NCBI RefSeq assembly: GCF_034471385.1
Contig: NZ_JARGYU010000001.1
Coordinates: 310,001-374,000 of the forward strand
Direction of reading: 5' to 3'
Length of the DNA: 64,000 bases
Source of the DNA: Lyticum sinuosum
Lineage (GTDB): Bacteria; Pseudomonadota; Alphaproteobacteria; Rickettsiales; Midichloriaceae
Both the position numbers and the translations under genes were made by a program. The notes below the pieces were generated by a model that was given only the letters and a program-made list of their open reading frames with translations, ran no database searches and had not been told where the DNA came from. This document shows, piece after piece, positions 44,983 through 54,935 of the stretch (positions are counted from its first letter, which is position 1; the number at the start of each line of letters is the position of its first letter).

Positions 44983-46410
44983 TTAAATTATAGGATAGTG
45001 TTTTTCTAATATTTTTGAAAATTCTGTCTGGTATTTTTCTGATAAATCAGAATTAATATCTCCACGCAAAAATAGAGTTGGTTTATTTTCTTGAAAATCA
45101 TTATTTAATTTATTTAAAACTGTATCTTGATATAATATACTGTTTTTATCTGATACTAAAGATTTTAAATGATTTTCAAATTCATTTTTTTCTTCTATTG
45201 TATTATTAACAATTTTTAATGCTTCATCCATTCTATCATTAATAGATATTTCATTACAAAAAGATATTGAGTCTTTAGATGTTAAGAGATCTTTTATAAT
45301 ATCTATAATCTTATAATAAGGTGGATTACATTCTGATTTAATATAAATATTTGTTACATTTTTTTCCCAAAAATCTTTATTTTCTTCATATAAACATTTT
45401 TTGATATTAGTTAAAACTTCTATAGATTTATCTACAAAAGGTATAATAAATTCAGGTTCTGTTTTACATGATATATTGAAATGGTTTTCAAAATTTACTA
45501 CTGATATACTATATAGGCCTCCATATAAAAATCTAGTAGCTTCATATAATGGGCTTCTTATATTATTTAAACATGACTCTGTTATTTTATTTATTATTTT
45601 TTCTGATGTAGATTTTTCATTTATTTCAAAATCTAATGAAATTTCGTATAAATCTTTATTATTTCCTTTTATAATATTGATATTATATTGATTTTTATCA
45701 ATATCTTTAATATTATCAGATAATTCTTTGTTATTAATAGTTTCGATATGAAAATCTTTTAAATCATCTATAGGATTAATATTATGTTTATTAATTTTAG
45801 ATAATTCAGAATTATTTACAATTTCATAAAAATATTCATGATTACTTTCACTTGTTGATATAAATACAATTATATCATCTGCTTTATAAAAATTATCCCA
45901 AAAATTTTTCACATCTTCAGAAGTAACATTTTTTATACTTTGTGAATATTTGATAGTATCATGTTGATTATATAATACGACTTCCGCTAGAGAATATTCT
46001 ATCTCATCATTCATTTTCTCTTCTATTCTTATAGATATTTTTTCATTATTTATGAGTTTTTCATCTAATTCAAGATTAGCAATTGAATTACTAATTCTAT
46101 TGAAAAAAATGGGGAAATCCTCTTGATCTATTGTAGACATATATATAGTTTTATCTTTTTCTGTAAAAGCATTATAATAATTAGAATATATATATTCTCC
46201 TTTATTATTTGAATTTAATGCTATAATATGTTCTAGAAGATGTGCTGTACCTTCTTTTTGATTTTCATCATTACTTAATCCATGGAGAATATCTATTTCT
46301 ACACTGATAAAATCAGACAAAGATGGATCTTCAAAACATACTAAAGGTATTCCATTTGATAAAGTATAAGTAGATATATGATATGGGTATATTTCGTTTT
46401 CTTGTAGCAT
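44983..46410 (-). CDS. M16 family zinc peptidase
   Basis: The inverted zinc motif His57-Leu-Leu-Glu60-His61 sits in GTAHLLEHIIALN. The downstream glutamate region follows (NEKISIRIEEKMNDE, about 142-156), then VTSEDVKNFWDNFYKADDIIVFIS as in M16 proteins. The 475-residue size fits a two-domain M16B subunit. Members act as processing peptidases or periplasmic proteases; no signal peptide is visible here. The C-terminal half is Asn/Lys/Ile-rich and diverged. It could be an active single-chain peptidase, as the metal ligands are kept. Confidence 0.88.
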   Translation of the reverse strand: MLQENEIYPYHISTYTLSNGIPLVCFEDPSLSDFISVEIDILHGLSNDENQKEGTAHLLEHIIALNSNNKGEYIYSNYYNAFTEKDKTIYMSTIDQEDFPIFFNRISNSIANLELDEKLINNEKISIRIEEKMNDEIEYSLAEVVLYNQHDTIKYSQSIKNVTSEDVKNFWDNFYKADDIIVFISTSESNHEYFYEIVNNSELSKINKHNINPIDDLKDFHIETINNKELSDNIKDIDKNQYNINIIKGNNKDLYEISLDFEINEKSTSEKIINKITESCLNNIRSPLYEATRFLYGGLYSISVVNFENHFNISCKTEPEFIIPFVDKSIEVLTNIKKCLYEENKDFWEKNVTNIYIKSECNPPYYKIIDIIKDLLTSKDSISFCNEISINDRMDEALKIVNNTIEEKNEFENHLKSLVSDKNSILYQDTVLNKLNNDFQENKPTLFLRGDINSDLSEKYQTEFSKILEKHYPII

Positions 46411-46571
46411 GTTTTTGTGTACAAAAATAAAATGTTAAGATAACCTATTTTTAGGTAAAATAATAAAATTATCTTTATCAATTAATATTAATAATATATA
46501 AATAAAAATATACTTAATCAATATTTTTCATCAAAAAAATATAAAAATATAAAAATTATACAAAATTTAAT

Positions 46572-47924
46572 TTGAAGGAAGATATATTTACTAAATTAGC
46601 AAATTATGCTCAATATAATAATGGTTTGATACCTATAGATCATGCTATGTCTATATCCGCAAAAATTTATTACTCGGAATTAGGTCAAAGAGAAATAGCA
46701 AAAGAAGATATAGACTATATTGATGATAGATCTGATGTAAAAGATTTAGGAATAGTTGAAGATTATATTACAGCATCACATCTTGGACCATTGTTTTCCT
46801 TGCCATTATCTCGATGGTTAGTTGAAAAATGGTTCTATTTACAACAAAAAGGATTACAAAAGTTCATCTGGTTGGAAATGGGACCTGGAGAAGGACAGCT
46901 ATTTCAACAAATTTGGGATCACACATACGAAATTCCTGGTTTTCATAATTCTATATCTCATATTATATTTCTTGAATTTAGTAATATTTTAGCTAAAAAA
47001 CAACGTAATATTGTAGAATATTGTATAAAAAATAAGAATTCATCTTATAATTCTCAATATGATAATATATCAACAACAAATTTTATACATTGTTGTAATA
47101 TCGACGAAGTTGTTAATAATTTAAAAAAAATAAAACTACCAACAATAGGTTTTGCTAATGAATTTTTTGATGCTTTACCTATAAAACAATTTTATAAATC
47201 TTCTGATAAAATTCATGAGGTTATGCTCAAACCAGACTTAAAAACTAAATCTTTTAATTTAGTTCTTAGTAAATTTAACAATAATGAAAACTTCAATTAT
47301 TATAAAAATATCCCAGAAAATGGTATAGTTGAAATTTCTCCTGTTTCTGATTATATAATAGATAATTTATCATTTTGTTATAATATTTTACCATTTTTTA
47401 GTCTTTTATGCATAGATTATGGATATTGGGATCCATTATTTGCTAGCACAATTCAAGCTATTCATTTTCATAAAAAATTAAAAAACCCTTTTAATTACTT
47501 AGGTAATGCAGATATTAGTTCTTTAGTTGATTTTTTTAGCTTAAAACAAGTATTTTTTTATGGATCAATGCAAAAATATAATATAAAAAATAATAAAGAT
47601 CATTTATCTAAAGATATTAGCGAAATAACTAATAATGATACTAAAAATTATTTATTTTTAACACAGAAAGAATTTTTATTAAAATATGGAATAAATGAAT
47701 TTTTTAAACAAATAAAAAATAAATTATTATTATTTGATGATAAATTTATTAAATTTAATAAAATTAATAAAAATTTAAGTGTAGATTCTACACAACAAAA
47801 TATATATAATGATAGAATTTCTATTTTAAAAAGACAAAAAAATAGGCTTATAGATATTAATAAAATGGGTAATCTTTTTAAGTTTTTATGTTTAAGTTGG
47901 GATAATTCAGATAATTCAAATTAA
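46572..47924 (+). CDS. MidA/NDUFAF7-like SAM-dependent methyltransferase (COG1565)
   Basis: The family signatures are IWLEMGPGEGQLFQQIW (SAM-binding glycine motif), IIFLEFSNILAKKQRN, GFANEFFDALPIKQF and LCIDYGYWDP. The mitochondrial homologue NDUFAF7 dimethylates an arginine of complex I. The start is TTG at 46572: no ATG lies upstream in frame, and KLANYAQYNNGLIPIDHAM aligns with the normal N terminus. A GAAGGAAG stretch lies just after the start rather than before it. The 450-residue length is long owing to an Asn/Lys-rich C terminus. In alphaproteobacteria this gene often sits with lgt; not here. Confidence 0.88.
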   Translation: MKEDIFTKLANYAQYNNGLIPIDHAMSISAKIYYSELGQREIAKEDIDYIDDRSDVKDLGIVEDYITASHLGPLFSLPLSRWLVEKWFYLQQKGLQKFIWLEMGPGEGQLFQQIWDHTYEIPGFHNSISHIIFLEFSNILAKKQRNIVEYCIKNKNSSYNSQYDNISTTNFIHCCNIDEVVNNLKKIKLPTIGFANEFFDALPIKQFYKSSDKIHEVMLKPDLKTKSFNLVLSKFNNNENFNYYKNIPENGIVEISPVSDYIIDNLSFCYNILPFFSLLCIDYGYWDPLFASTIQAIHFHKKLKNPFNYLGNADISSLVDFFSLKQVFFYGSMQKYNIKNNKDHLSKDISEITNNDTKNYLFLTQKEFLLKYGINEFFKQIKNKLLLFDDKFIKFNKINKNLSVDSTQQNIYNDRISILKRQKNRLIDINKMGNLFKFLCLSWDNSDNSN

Positions 47925-48001
47925 AATAATTATTAATAAATTATTATGTTATTTTATTATAGAATATCTAAAAATATTTAATTAATCAATAATCAATTAA
48001 T

Positions 48002-49201
48002 TTATAACAATAAAAACAAAATTCCATAATCTAGTACGGAATATCCGAAATACCCAACTAAAAACGTATAAAAAATTCTTTTATTAATAGATGTAGAATA
48101 ATTACGAGAAAAATTAAAAAAAGCAATAAAATATGAAATTAAAATAATTATTATATTAATAAATAATAATAATATATTTTTCCAATAAAAAAAATAGTAT
48201 TTTACTAAATTTACTAAAAATCCACTATTTTTTATTCTATATATAAAATCAGGTATTTCCCATAAATTAATTAACTTTGGATCAGTATTTAGTAATAAAA
48301 TATCATTTTCTTGTAATTTTATTGGTATTGTAATATCTTTTATATGTTGATGTTTATAATCTTTTATTGAAGACAAATCCTGAAAATTTAAAAAAATTGT
48401 ATTAAATAAATGTAATTTATTATTTTTTAATATAGATTCGTTTGAATATATTTTATATATTTTTCTAGATTTTAGAATTATATATAATGATGATTCACAT
48501 AAATAATTTACATTAAATATATAATATTTCTGTAAATCTTTTTGTTGATTTAATTGATTTTGTTGAAAATTGTCATTTTTATGACATTTATATATATTTC
48601 CTATAATTTTATCTATAAAATCTTTTTCTTTTATAAAATTTAAGTAGAAATTTCTATTAAATTTCTCTATTATTTTATTATCTTCGATTTTAAACCAATA
48701 ATCATAATTTTTATTATTTTTATCTAAAAATTTAATAACACGTTGATTATTTGGATCTATTTTTAATATTTTCTTCATTACTTCAATTTTATCTTTTATT
48801 CCCATTTTTATCATTTTTGCACTTATTGGTAATAAGATAAAAATGTGTAATATATATATAACAATCCATATAAAAATTATAGGATATAAAAATTGTTTAA
48901 TATTTCCACCAAAAGATTTTATAGCAATGAAAGTACCATTCCTTATAATTTTTATATACGTCATTGTTGTTGAAAATGATATAATTAAAGGCCATAATTT
49001 ATACATTACACTGTAATTTTTGTATAATGACATTTTTACAGCTGTGATTATATCTATAGATCCTGTATTAGAAATATTACGTAGATTTTCAATAAAATCG
49101 CCGATAAATATTAAAAAGAAGAATGAAAAAATTATTGTTAAAATATATTTTATGAAAATACTACTTATATAAACATTAAAACGTTGTGAGAGATAACGCA
49201 T
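48002..49201 (-). CDS. LptF/LptG family lipopolysaccharide export permease
   Basis: The 399-residue protein has three membrane helices at the N terminus, with the family stretch FIGDFIENLRNI and later LWPLIISFSTTMTYIKIIRNGTFIAIKSFG (in parts), LPISAKMI, a long beta-jellyroll-like periplasmic middle, and three C-terminal helices. It most resembles LptG. LptF and LptG extract lipopolysaccharide from the inner membrane with LptB. No second permease is adjacent. The periplasmic part is Asn/Lys-rich. Confidence 0.85.
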   Translation of the reverse strand: MRYLSQRFNVYISSIFIKYILTIIFSFFFLIFIGDFIENLRNISNTGSIDIITAVKMSLYKNYSVMYKLWPLIISFSTTMTYIKIIRNGTFIAIKSFGGNIKQFLYPIIFIWIVIYILHIFILLPISAKMIKMGIKDKIEVMKKILKIDPNNQRVIKFLDKNNKNYDYWFKIEDNKIIEKFNRNFYLNFIKEKDFIDKIIGNIYKCHKNDNFQQNQLNQQKDLQKYYIFNVNYLCESSLYIILKSRKIYKIYSNESILKNNKLHLFNTIFLNFQDLSSIKDYKHQHIKDITIPIKLQENDILLLNTDPKLINLWEIPDFIYRIKNSGFLVNLVKYYFFYWKNILLLFINIIIILISYFIAFFNFSRNYSTSINKRIFYTFLVGYFGYSVLDYGILFLLL

Positions 49202-49237
49202 TTTGTTGAAATATTCTACGCGTTATTATAAAAATCT

Positions 49238-49522
49238 TTATTTTTGCACTGATTTTATACTTTCAATTGATTCTTCTTTATCTTTTATATTCGATACAAG
49301 TCTTTTTTTTACAAAATAAGTAGTTAATGATTCATGAATACTAAGAGATCCTTCTTTTTTTTGATGTTCTTCTAAAATACTAAGCATTTGTTTACTATTC
49401 TCTAAATTTAAATTATCAATAGATGAAAAAAAATTTATTTTTGAGCATTTATCGTATATCATATACATCATAAAACATACTGTAAGTAAATTCATTATTT
49501 TACTGTTATATTTAAAAATCAT
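49238..49522 (-). CDS. Small single-pass membrane protein, unrecognised
   Basis: The 94-residue protein has one hydrophobic segment (about 10-23, MNLLTVCFMMYMIY) and a polar, probably helical C terminus with a charged tail (KDKEESIESIKS). It lies 36 bases upstream of the LptG-like gene on the same strand, so they are likely co-transcribed. No family is recognised; a role with the LPS exporter would be speculation. Confidence 0.6.
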   Translation of the reverse strand: MIFKYNSKIMNLLTVCFMMYMIYDKCSKINFFSSIDNLNLENSKQMLSILEEHQKKEGSLSIHESLTTYFVKKRLVSNIKDKEESIESIKSVQK

Positions 49523-49689
49523 ACTATTTATTAAATTATTAAATAATTTTTTATAATTAATATTAATATTAATACTTAAATTCTAATACTTCAGATCAAA
49601 AATATAATAGATTATAATTCTATTACTAATAATTCATGATTAGTGATTATAAAATAAGTTAATTAAATTTAATATAAAATTACTTAATT

Positions 49690-50703
49690 TTATAACCAAT
49701 TTTTTTTCTTAAAATAAAAATATGGAACTAATGCTGAAATTATAATCATTATTATTGCTAATGGGTAACCAAATTTCCATGTTAATTCAGGCATAATATT
49801 AAAATTCATACCATAAATACTTGCTATTAAAGTTGGAGGCATAAGAACTGCTGATGCCACTGTAAACATTTTTATAATAGTATTTTGTTCAACTGATAAC
49901 ATACCTAAAGTAGCATCTATTAAAAAACTATTCCGTTGTGATAAAAATCCAGCATATTCAGATAATGAACTAATCTCTCTAGATAAATGACGTAATCGTA
50001 AACGTTGTTCTCTTCTAGCTCTTATTTGAGTTATATCTTTGTTCTCTTCAATTTGATCATAATATAAAATAAGTCTATTTATACTAACTAAACTTTCTCT
50101 AGTCTTAGAAATAACATTACCTATTAATCCTATTTCTTCTATTATATCATCATAATATTTATTTGATGTAATTCTAGAAAGAGGTCTTGCATTTTTCTCA
50201 TCAACAAATAATCTTTTTAATAAATCATCTAAATCATTACCAACATCTTGTAAAATAACTGCTATATTATTGATTAATACATCAATAATACTTGTTAAGA
50301 GTAAATCAGGATCTAGATAAATTTCAAAATTATTCCTTGATCTCTCAAAGAATATTTGCAGTATTGTAAGCCTTACGTGAGATAACATTATCAGAAATCT
50401 ATCAGATAATATAAAAGCTAAAGGAGAACTTTCCCAATAATCACTGCTTTCTGTTTGATGAATAACAGTTATAGTCATATAACAAACACCATTTTCTTTA
50501 TAAAAAGGTCTAATCACTTCGCTCATACCTAGATCCTGTTGACTTGGAACAGTAATTCCAGTTTTTTCTGTAAAACATCTCACCTCATCTGGAGTTGGAT
50601 CAAATACATCATAAAAAACAGCTTCTTTGGATAAATCAGAAATCGGAGTTATTATTCTCCATTCTAATTTTTTATCCTTGCTAAAAGCACCAGTAATACT
50701 CAT
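49690..50703 (-). CDS. corA: CorA magnesium transporter
   Basis: The cytosolic N-terminal domain (about 1-270) includes SRNNFEIYLDPDLLLTSIIDVL, RRLFVDEKNA-like and RREQRLRLRHLSREIS helices. Two C-terminal membrane helices follow, with the ion-selectivity motif YGMNFNIMPEL between them. The end KKKNWL is typical. The pentamer imports Mg2+ (also Co2+ or Ni2+). At 337 residues the length is normal. A fragment of this gene occurs at 36481. Confidence 0.95.
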   Translation of the reverse strand: MSITGAFSKDKKLEWRIITPISDLSKEAVFYDVFDPTPDEVRCFTEKTGITVPSQQDLGMSEVIRPFYKENGVCYMTITVIHQTESSDYWESSPLAFILSDRFLIMLSHVRLTILQIFFERSRNNFEIYLDPDLLLTSIIDVLINNIAVILQDVGNDLDDLLKRLFVDEKNARPLSRITSNKYYDDIIEEIGLIGNVISKTRESLVSINRLILYYDQIEENKDITQIRARREQRLRLRHLSREISSLSEYAGFLSQRNSFLIDATLGMLSVEQNTIIKMFTVASAVLMPPTLIASIYGMNFNIMPELTWKFGYPLAIIMIIISALVPYFYFKKKNWL

Positions 50704-51076
50704 TTATTTTTACTAATTTATTAAATATTTATAAAATAATTAACACTAAAATACCCCTATTTTAGTTAAAAATATATTATTTATTTTTTAGCAAGTTTAG
50801 TTCTTTGTTAATTATATTGAATATCATTTTATATTTTTATATATATAATATTATGGAATATTTATAAATAATAACACATTTAAGCATAAAATATTATAAA
50901 ATACAAATTTGATACTATACATATAAAAACAATAGTATAGAACTAAATAATAGCAGTATTGGTGATAGTATTAAAATAATTTACTATATTAATGGAATAT
51001 AATAATTTATGAGAAAAATATTATAAAATATAAAATAACTTTATAACTTTTATAATTCCTAACAAATTTAATATTT
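50704..51076. other. 373-base spacer between infC and corA
   Basis: Apart from the hairpin at 50745-50766 there is only A/T-rich sequence with short direct repeats. Confidence 0.3.
50745..50766 (-). terminator. Perfect 9-bp hairpin upstream of corA
   Basis: ACTAAAATA / TATTTTAGT form a perfect stem. The loop is GGGG on the minus strand (CCCC on plus). It lies 42 bases before the corA start and 310 bases after infC. On the minus strand it is followed by GTTAATTATTTT, so it may end infC transcription or act in the corA leader. Confidence 0.4.
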
Positions 51077-51616
51077 TTAATTTTTAATAGAAGATCGCTT
51101 AGAAATAGGAGCTAAAACCATAAATATATGCTTTCCTTCCATCTTAATATCAGACTCTATTTTAGATACAGATAACATATCCTCTTTAAATTTATTCATT
51201 ACATCATATCCAATTTGATTATGAGTTATCTCTCTACCTCTGAAAGATAAAATAATTTTCACTTTATCACCATCCTCAATAAATCTCTTTGCATTTTTGA
51301 TTTTTATTTCCATATCACCAATAGCAATATTAGGTCTAATTTTTACTTCTTTAGTACGAACTAAATTTTGTTTAGCTTTGGTTTTATGGGCATTTTTTTG
51401 TTGTTCATATCTAAATTTTCCATAATCAACAATTTTACAAACAGGAGGATTAACATTACTTACTATTTCCAATAGATCTAAGCCTTCTGATTCAGCCATA
51501 GCAATTGCCTCGCTTGTTCTTAAAACACCTAGCATTTCCCCATTTTTATCTATTACACGAACTTCTCTTGCAAGAATACCATTATTTATTCTTATAGAGG
51601 AAACTTTATTATTAAT
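51077..51616 (-). CDS. infC: Translation initiation factor IF-3, AUU start
   Basis: The open frame continues upstream of the first ATG (51535) with INNGILAREVRVIDKNGEML GV, the standard IF-3 N terminus. The only plausible start before the in-frame stop is ATT at 51614-51616, giving 179 residues (E. coli IF-3 has 180). An AUU start is a known autoregulatory feature of infC. Later blocks are AESEGLDLLEIVSN, PPVCKIVDYGKFRYEQQK and VKIILSFRGREI. IF-3 ensures initiator tRNA and start-codon fidelity. rpmI and rplT, the usual partners, are absent. Confidence 0.93.
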   Translation of the reverse strand: MNNKVSSIRINNGILAREVRVIDKNGEMLGVLRTSEAIAMAESEGLDLLEIVSNVNPPVCKIVDYGKFRYEQQKNAHKTKAKQNLVRTKEVKIRPNIAIGDMEIKIKNAKRFIEDGDKVKIILSFRGREITHNQIGYDVMNKFKEDMLSVSKIESDIKMEGKHIFMVLAPISKRSSIKN

Positions 51617-52108
51617 GTTAGTGATATTAAAATAAATAAAATTTAAATTACTATATTTACATCGTTTAATTTTATAATATTTTATCTAAATATTCAATAT
51701 TTATTTTTATTGCATATGAAAATTTATATTAAAAATTATGTTAAGAAATCTCTTTATAAGTAAAAAAAATTAATAAAATTAATATATATATTTATTTTAT
51801 CTAAGTTTATCTAGGTTTATATATTTAAATAATTCTATTACTATAGAATTTACTAATAACATACTAATACATTAAATTATCTTTTCTATCTATATCTATT
51901 TTTTTCTATCTATATCTATATTTATACAAATATTTATACAATATAATTTATATAATTATTATTTATTAGTATTATTAAATAGTGTAAATGTACAAATAGA
52001 TGTTAATTATAAATAGTAATTTTACTAATTTTTTATCTATTATATAATTGCGTAGAATAAAATTATTACACAACTTGTAATATAAATCTGGATTAACACA
52101 TTTAATAT
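51617..52108. other. 492-base divergent spacer, infC to pheT
   Basis: It includes a short direct repeat of TTTTTCTATCTATATCTAT at about 51888-51921 and otherwise uninformative A/T sequence. pheS, normally upstream of pheT, is not here. Confidence 0.35.
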
Positions 52109-54742
52109 ATGAGAACTACTATAAAATGGCTTGAAGAACATCTAACATACAAGATTGATAAAGAATCTGTAATAAATGAGCTTAATAGTATTGGATTAGA
52201 AGTAGAAAAAACTAAAGATCTATTAAAAATATACAATGGATTTTTTATAGTAGAAATACTTGATATAATTAAGCATCCTAATGCAGATAAATTAAATATT
52301 TGTATATTAAATACTGGAAATGAAAAACAATTAAAAGTTGTTTGTGGTGCAAATAATATTTTTATAGGTGCAAAAGTTATACTTGCCAGTATTGGGAGTA
52401 TTATCCCTGAAAGCAATACAGCGATAAAACAGACTCAAATAAGAGGAGAAATCAGTGATGGTATGCTTTGTTCTAGTTCTGAATTAAGCCTAGAAAATCA
52501 TCCTAGATTCAACAATAATGGTATTATTATATTACCAGAAGATTGTATAATAGGTCAATCTTTCGCTGAATATGCTAGATTTGATGATTTTATCTTGGAA
52601 ATTAATTTAACACCAAATAGACGTAGTGACTGCTCAAGCGTTTATGGTATTGCAAGAGATATATCATCATGTAGAACTAATGATTCTAATCAATTGTATA
52701 TTAGTAATATTGCTGAAAATAATGAAATTATTTCAAATATAGATAAAAAATTAAAAAATATATCTTCAGAAGAAATAGGATGTGAAATAATTAATTTTAT
52801 CACAATTAAAAATATCACGAATTATAACGTTAATTCGAATTTATATAAAAAAATAGAGCAATATTTGTTTCTTTTAGGAGAATTAAATAAAAATTGGTTA
52901 ATTAATCTTTCTAATTATGTGATGTATGATTTAGGATATCCTAATCATATATATGATTTAGATAAAATTATTGGTAATCCACATGTTAGAAAATCAAGAG
53001 AAGGTGAGAAATTTATAGCACTGGGAGGTAAAGAATATATTCTTCCATCAGGATTAATTATTATTGCTGATGATGAAAAAGTTCTATCTATAGCAGGTAT
53101 TATTGGTGGAGAATTGAGTAAAATAGATGAAAAATCAAAGAATATATTAATTGAATTTGGTATTTTTTCAGAAGTAGAGATAATAAATAGCGGCAGATTA
53201 TTAGATATATATTCAGAATCTAGAATGCGATTTTCCGCAGGAATTGATAAATATAATATTAATAATGGTATTAATTCTTTAATAAACAAAATTTTTAGTA
53301 TAAGTAATGAGTCTTTTATAGAAAAATGGGTATTATTCGAAGATAATCTATTTCGAAATAATTTTTTGAATAATAAAAAATTTATATCATTTAATTATGA
53401 AGACATAAGAAAAATAATTGGTGTGTATGATATTTCAAATGAAAAAATAGATATTATTTTAAGAAATTTAGGATTTATAAAAGAAATAAAAAATCAAAAT
53501 GAAATTATTAAAGATAAAATCTCAGATGTAACTTATTCAATTCCTAGTTGGAGAATAAATAATATAGAAAATTCTGTATCAGATATATCTGAAGAGATAA
53601 TGAGAGTTTATGGTGTTGAGAACATAAAACCTATCCCAGATTTATCACATAATAAATTAATTATTAATAAATATAAAAATTTAGATCAAAATATTGATAA
53701 TATTCGTACATTTTTACAAAATTATCAATATAATGAAACAATTAATTATACTATGTATAGTATAAAAGAAATTAATAATTATAAAGACGAAAATTTAAAA
53801 GATTATGAACATATTGAAATTGCAAATCCTGTTAATAATAATCTCACTTATCTCAGAAGAACTATATTACCTGGATTGATTAAGAATGCAGAAAAAAATT
53901 TTAGTAGAGGAAATAAAGATATATCTTTATTTGAGATAGGTGATATATATTTTACTATAAAAAGTAGTAATTTAAATCAAAATTTGAATAAAATAATTTC
54001 ACAACAAAAATCACTATCTTTTATTAGAACAGGTCAGGCAGAGGAAAATATACACGGTCCTAAACGTAATTGGGATTATTTTGATTTAAAAGATGATGTG
54101 ATGTTGTTGTTAGAAAGTATTGGAATTCCTATTAATAATAATAAATGTTATTTGGATAATTCTTACTTAAATAATTCGATTTATAAGATTTTAGATAAAT
54201 GTCCATCTTATTATCATCCAGGGAAATCTGCAGCAATATATATAAGAATTCCTGAGAATTTTGATTTTTTTAATAAAAAAGTAATATTTTTAGATAAAAA
54301 TTATGTTTTAGTTGGATATATTGGAGAAATTCATCCAAAATTATATAAAGAATATAATTTAACTTGTAATATTATTGTTGCAGAAATTTTACTTGATATT
54401 GCATTTATTTGTGCAAATTATTACTTATTTCAAAAATTAAATAATAATAATTATATAAAAATAAATAATTATCAAATTGTAGTTAGAGATCTCTCTTTTA
54501 TTTTTTTTAATCAAATAAAATCTATTGAAATTATTGATGCTATAAATAATATAAAAGATAAAAATATTATCGATCAAAAAATCTTTGATTTTTATAAAGA
54601 AAATAATAATAATTACTCTATTGGAATAAGAATTTATTTACAAGCACAAGATAGAACATTAACTAATGAAGAAATAGAAAAATCTATAAGAAATATTATT
54701 ATGGTTTTTAATAAAAAATTTGAAGCAATTTTAAAAGAATAA
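52109..54742 (+). CDS. pheT: Phenylalanyl-tRNA synthetase beta subunit
   Basis: The 877-residue protein starts MRTTIKWLEEHL. It carries the tRNA-binding/EMAP-like domain (IVEILDIIKHPNADKLNICIL and KVVCGANNIFIGAKVILA), the B3/B4 editing region (EINLTPNRRSDCSSVYGIARDIS), the B5 segment (KFISFNYEDIRKIIG), the core with RRTILPGLI and SLFEIGDIYF, and the C-terminal anticodon-binding domain from about residue 790. It works as alpha2beta2 with PheS. The gene is not next to pheS, which is unusual. Low-complexity Asn/Lys/Ile loops explain the extra length. Confidence 0.96.
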   Translation: MRTTIKWLEEHLTYKIDKESVINELNSIGLEVEKTKDLLKIYNGFFIVEILDIIKHPNADKLNICILNTGNEKQLKVVCGANNIFIGAKVILASIGSIIPESNTAIKQTQIRGEISDGMLCSSSELSLENHPRFNNNGIIILPEDCIIGQSFAEYARFDDFILEINLTPNRRSDCSSVYGIARDISSCRTNDSNQLYISNIAENNEIISNIDKKLKNISSEEIGCEIINFITIKNITNYNVNSNLYKKIEQYLFLLGELNKNWLINLSNYVMYDLGYPNHIYDLDKIIGNPHVRKSREGEKFIALGGKEYILPSGLIIIADDEKVLSIAGIIGGELSKIDEKSKNILIEFGIFSEVEIINSGRLLDIYSESRMRFSAGIDKYNINNGINSLINKIFSISNESFIEKWVLFEDNLFRNNFLNNKKFISFNYEDIRKIIGVYDISNEKIDIILRNLGFIKEIKNQNEIIKDKISDVTYSIPSWRINNIENSVSDISEEIMRVYGVENIKPIPDLSHNKLIINKYKNLDQNIDNIRTFLQNYQYNETINYTMYSIKEINNYKDENLKDYEHIEIANPVNNNLTYLRRTILPGLIKNAEKNFSRGNKDISLFEIGDIYFTIKSSNLNQNLNKIISQQKSLSFIRTGQAEENIHGPKRNWDYFDLKDDVMLLLESIGIPINNNKCYLDNSYLNNSIYKILDKCPSYYHPGKSAAIYIRIPENFDFFNKKVIFLDKNYVLVGYIGEIHPKLYKEYNLTCNIIVAEILLDIAFICANYYLFQKLNNNNYIKINNYQIVVRDLSFIFFNQIKSIEIIDAINNIKDKNIIDQKIFDFYKENNNNYSIGIRIYLQAQDRTLTNEEIEKSIRNIIMVFNKKFEAILKE

Positions 54743-54935
54743 TTCTCAAATTTATATACTTTTTGTTATTATTTTTGTTATTAATACCAAAGATTATCAA
54801 ATCTAGAATTTTCTATAAAAATAAATCACTTTATTATTTATATTTATATATGAATTTGTTATAGTAATTTAAGTTTATATTCATTATTTTGTATATTATG
54901 TATATAAAAATATAATTCCTTTATATATTTATAAA

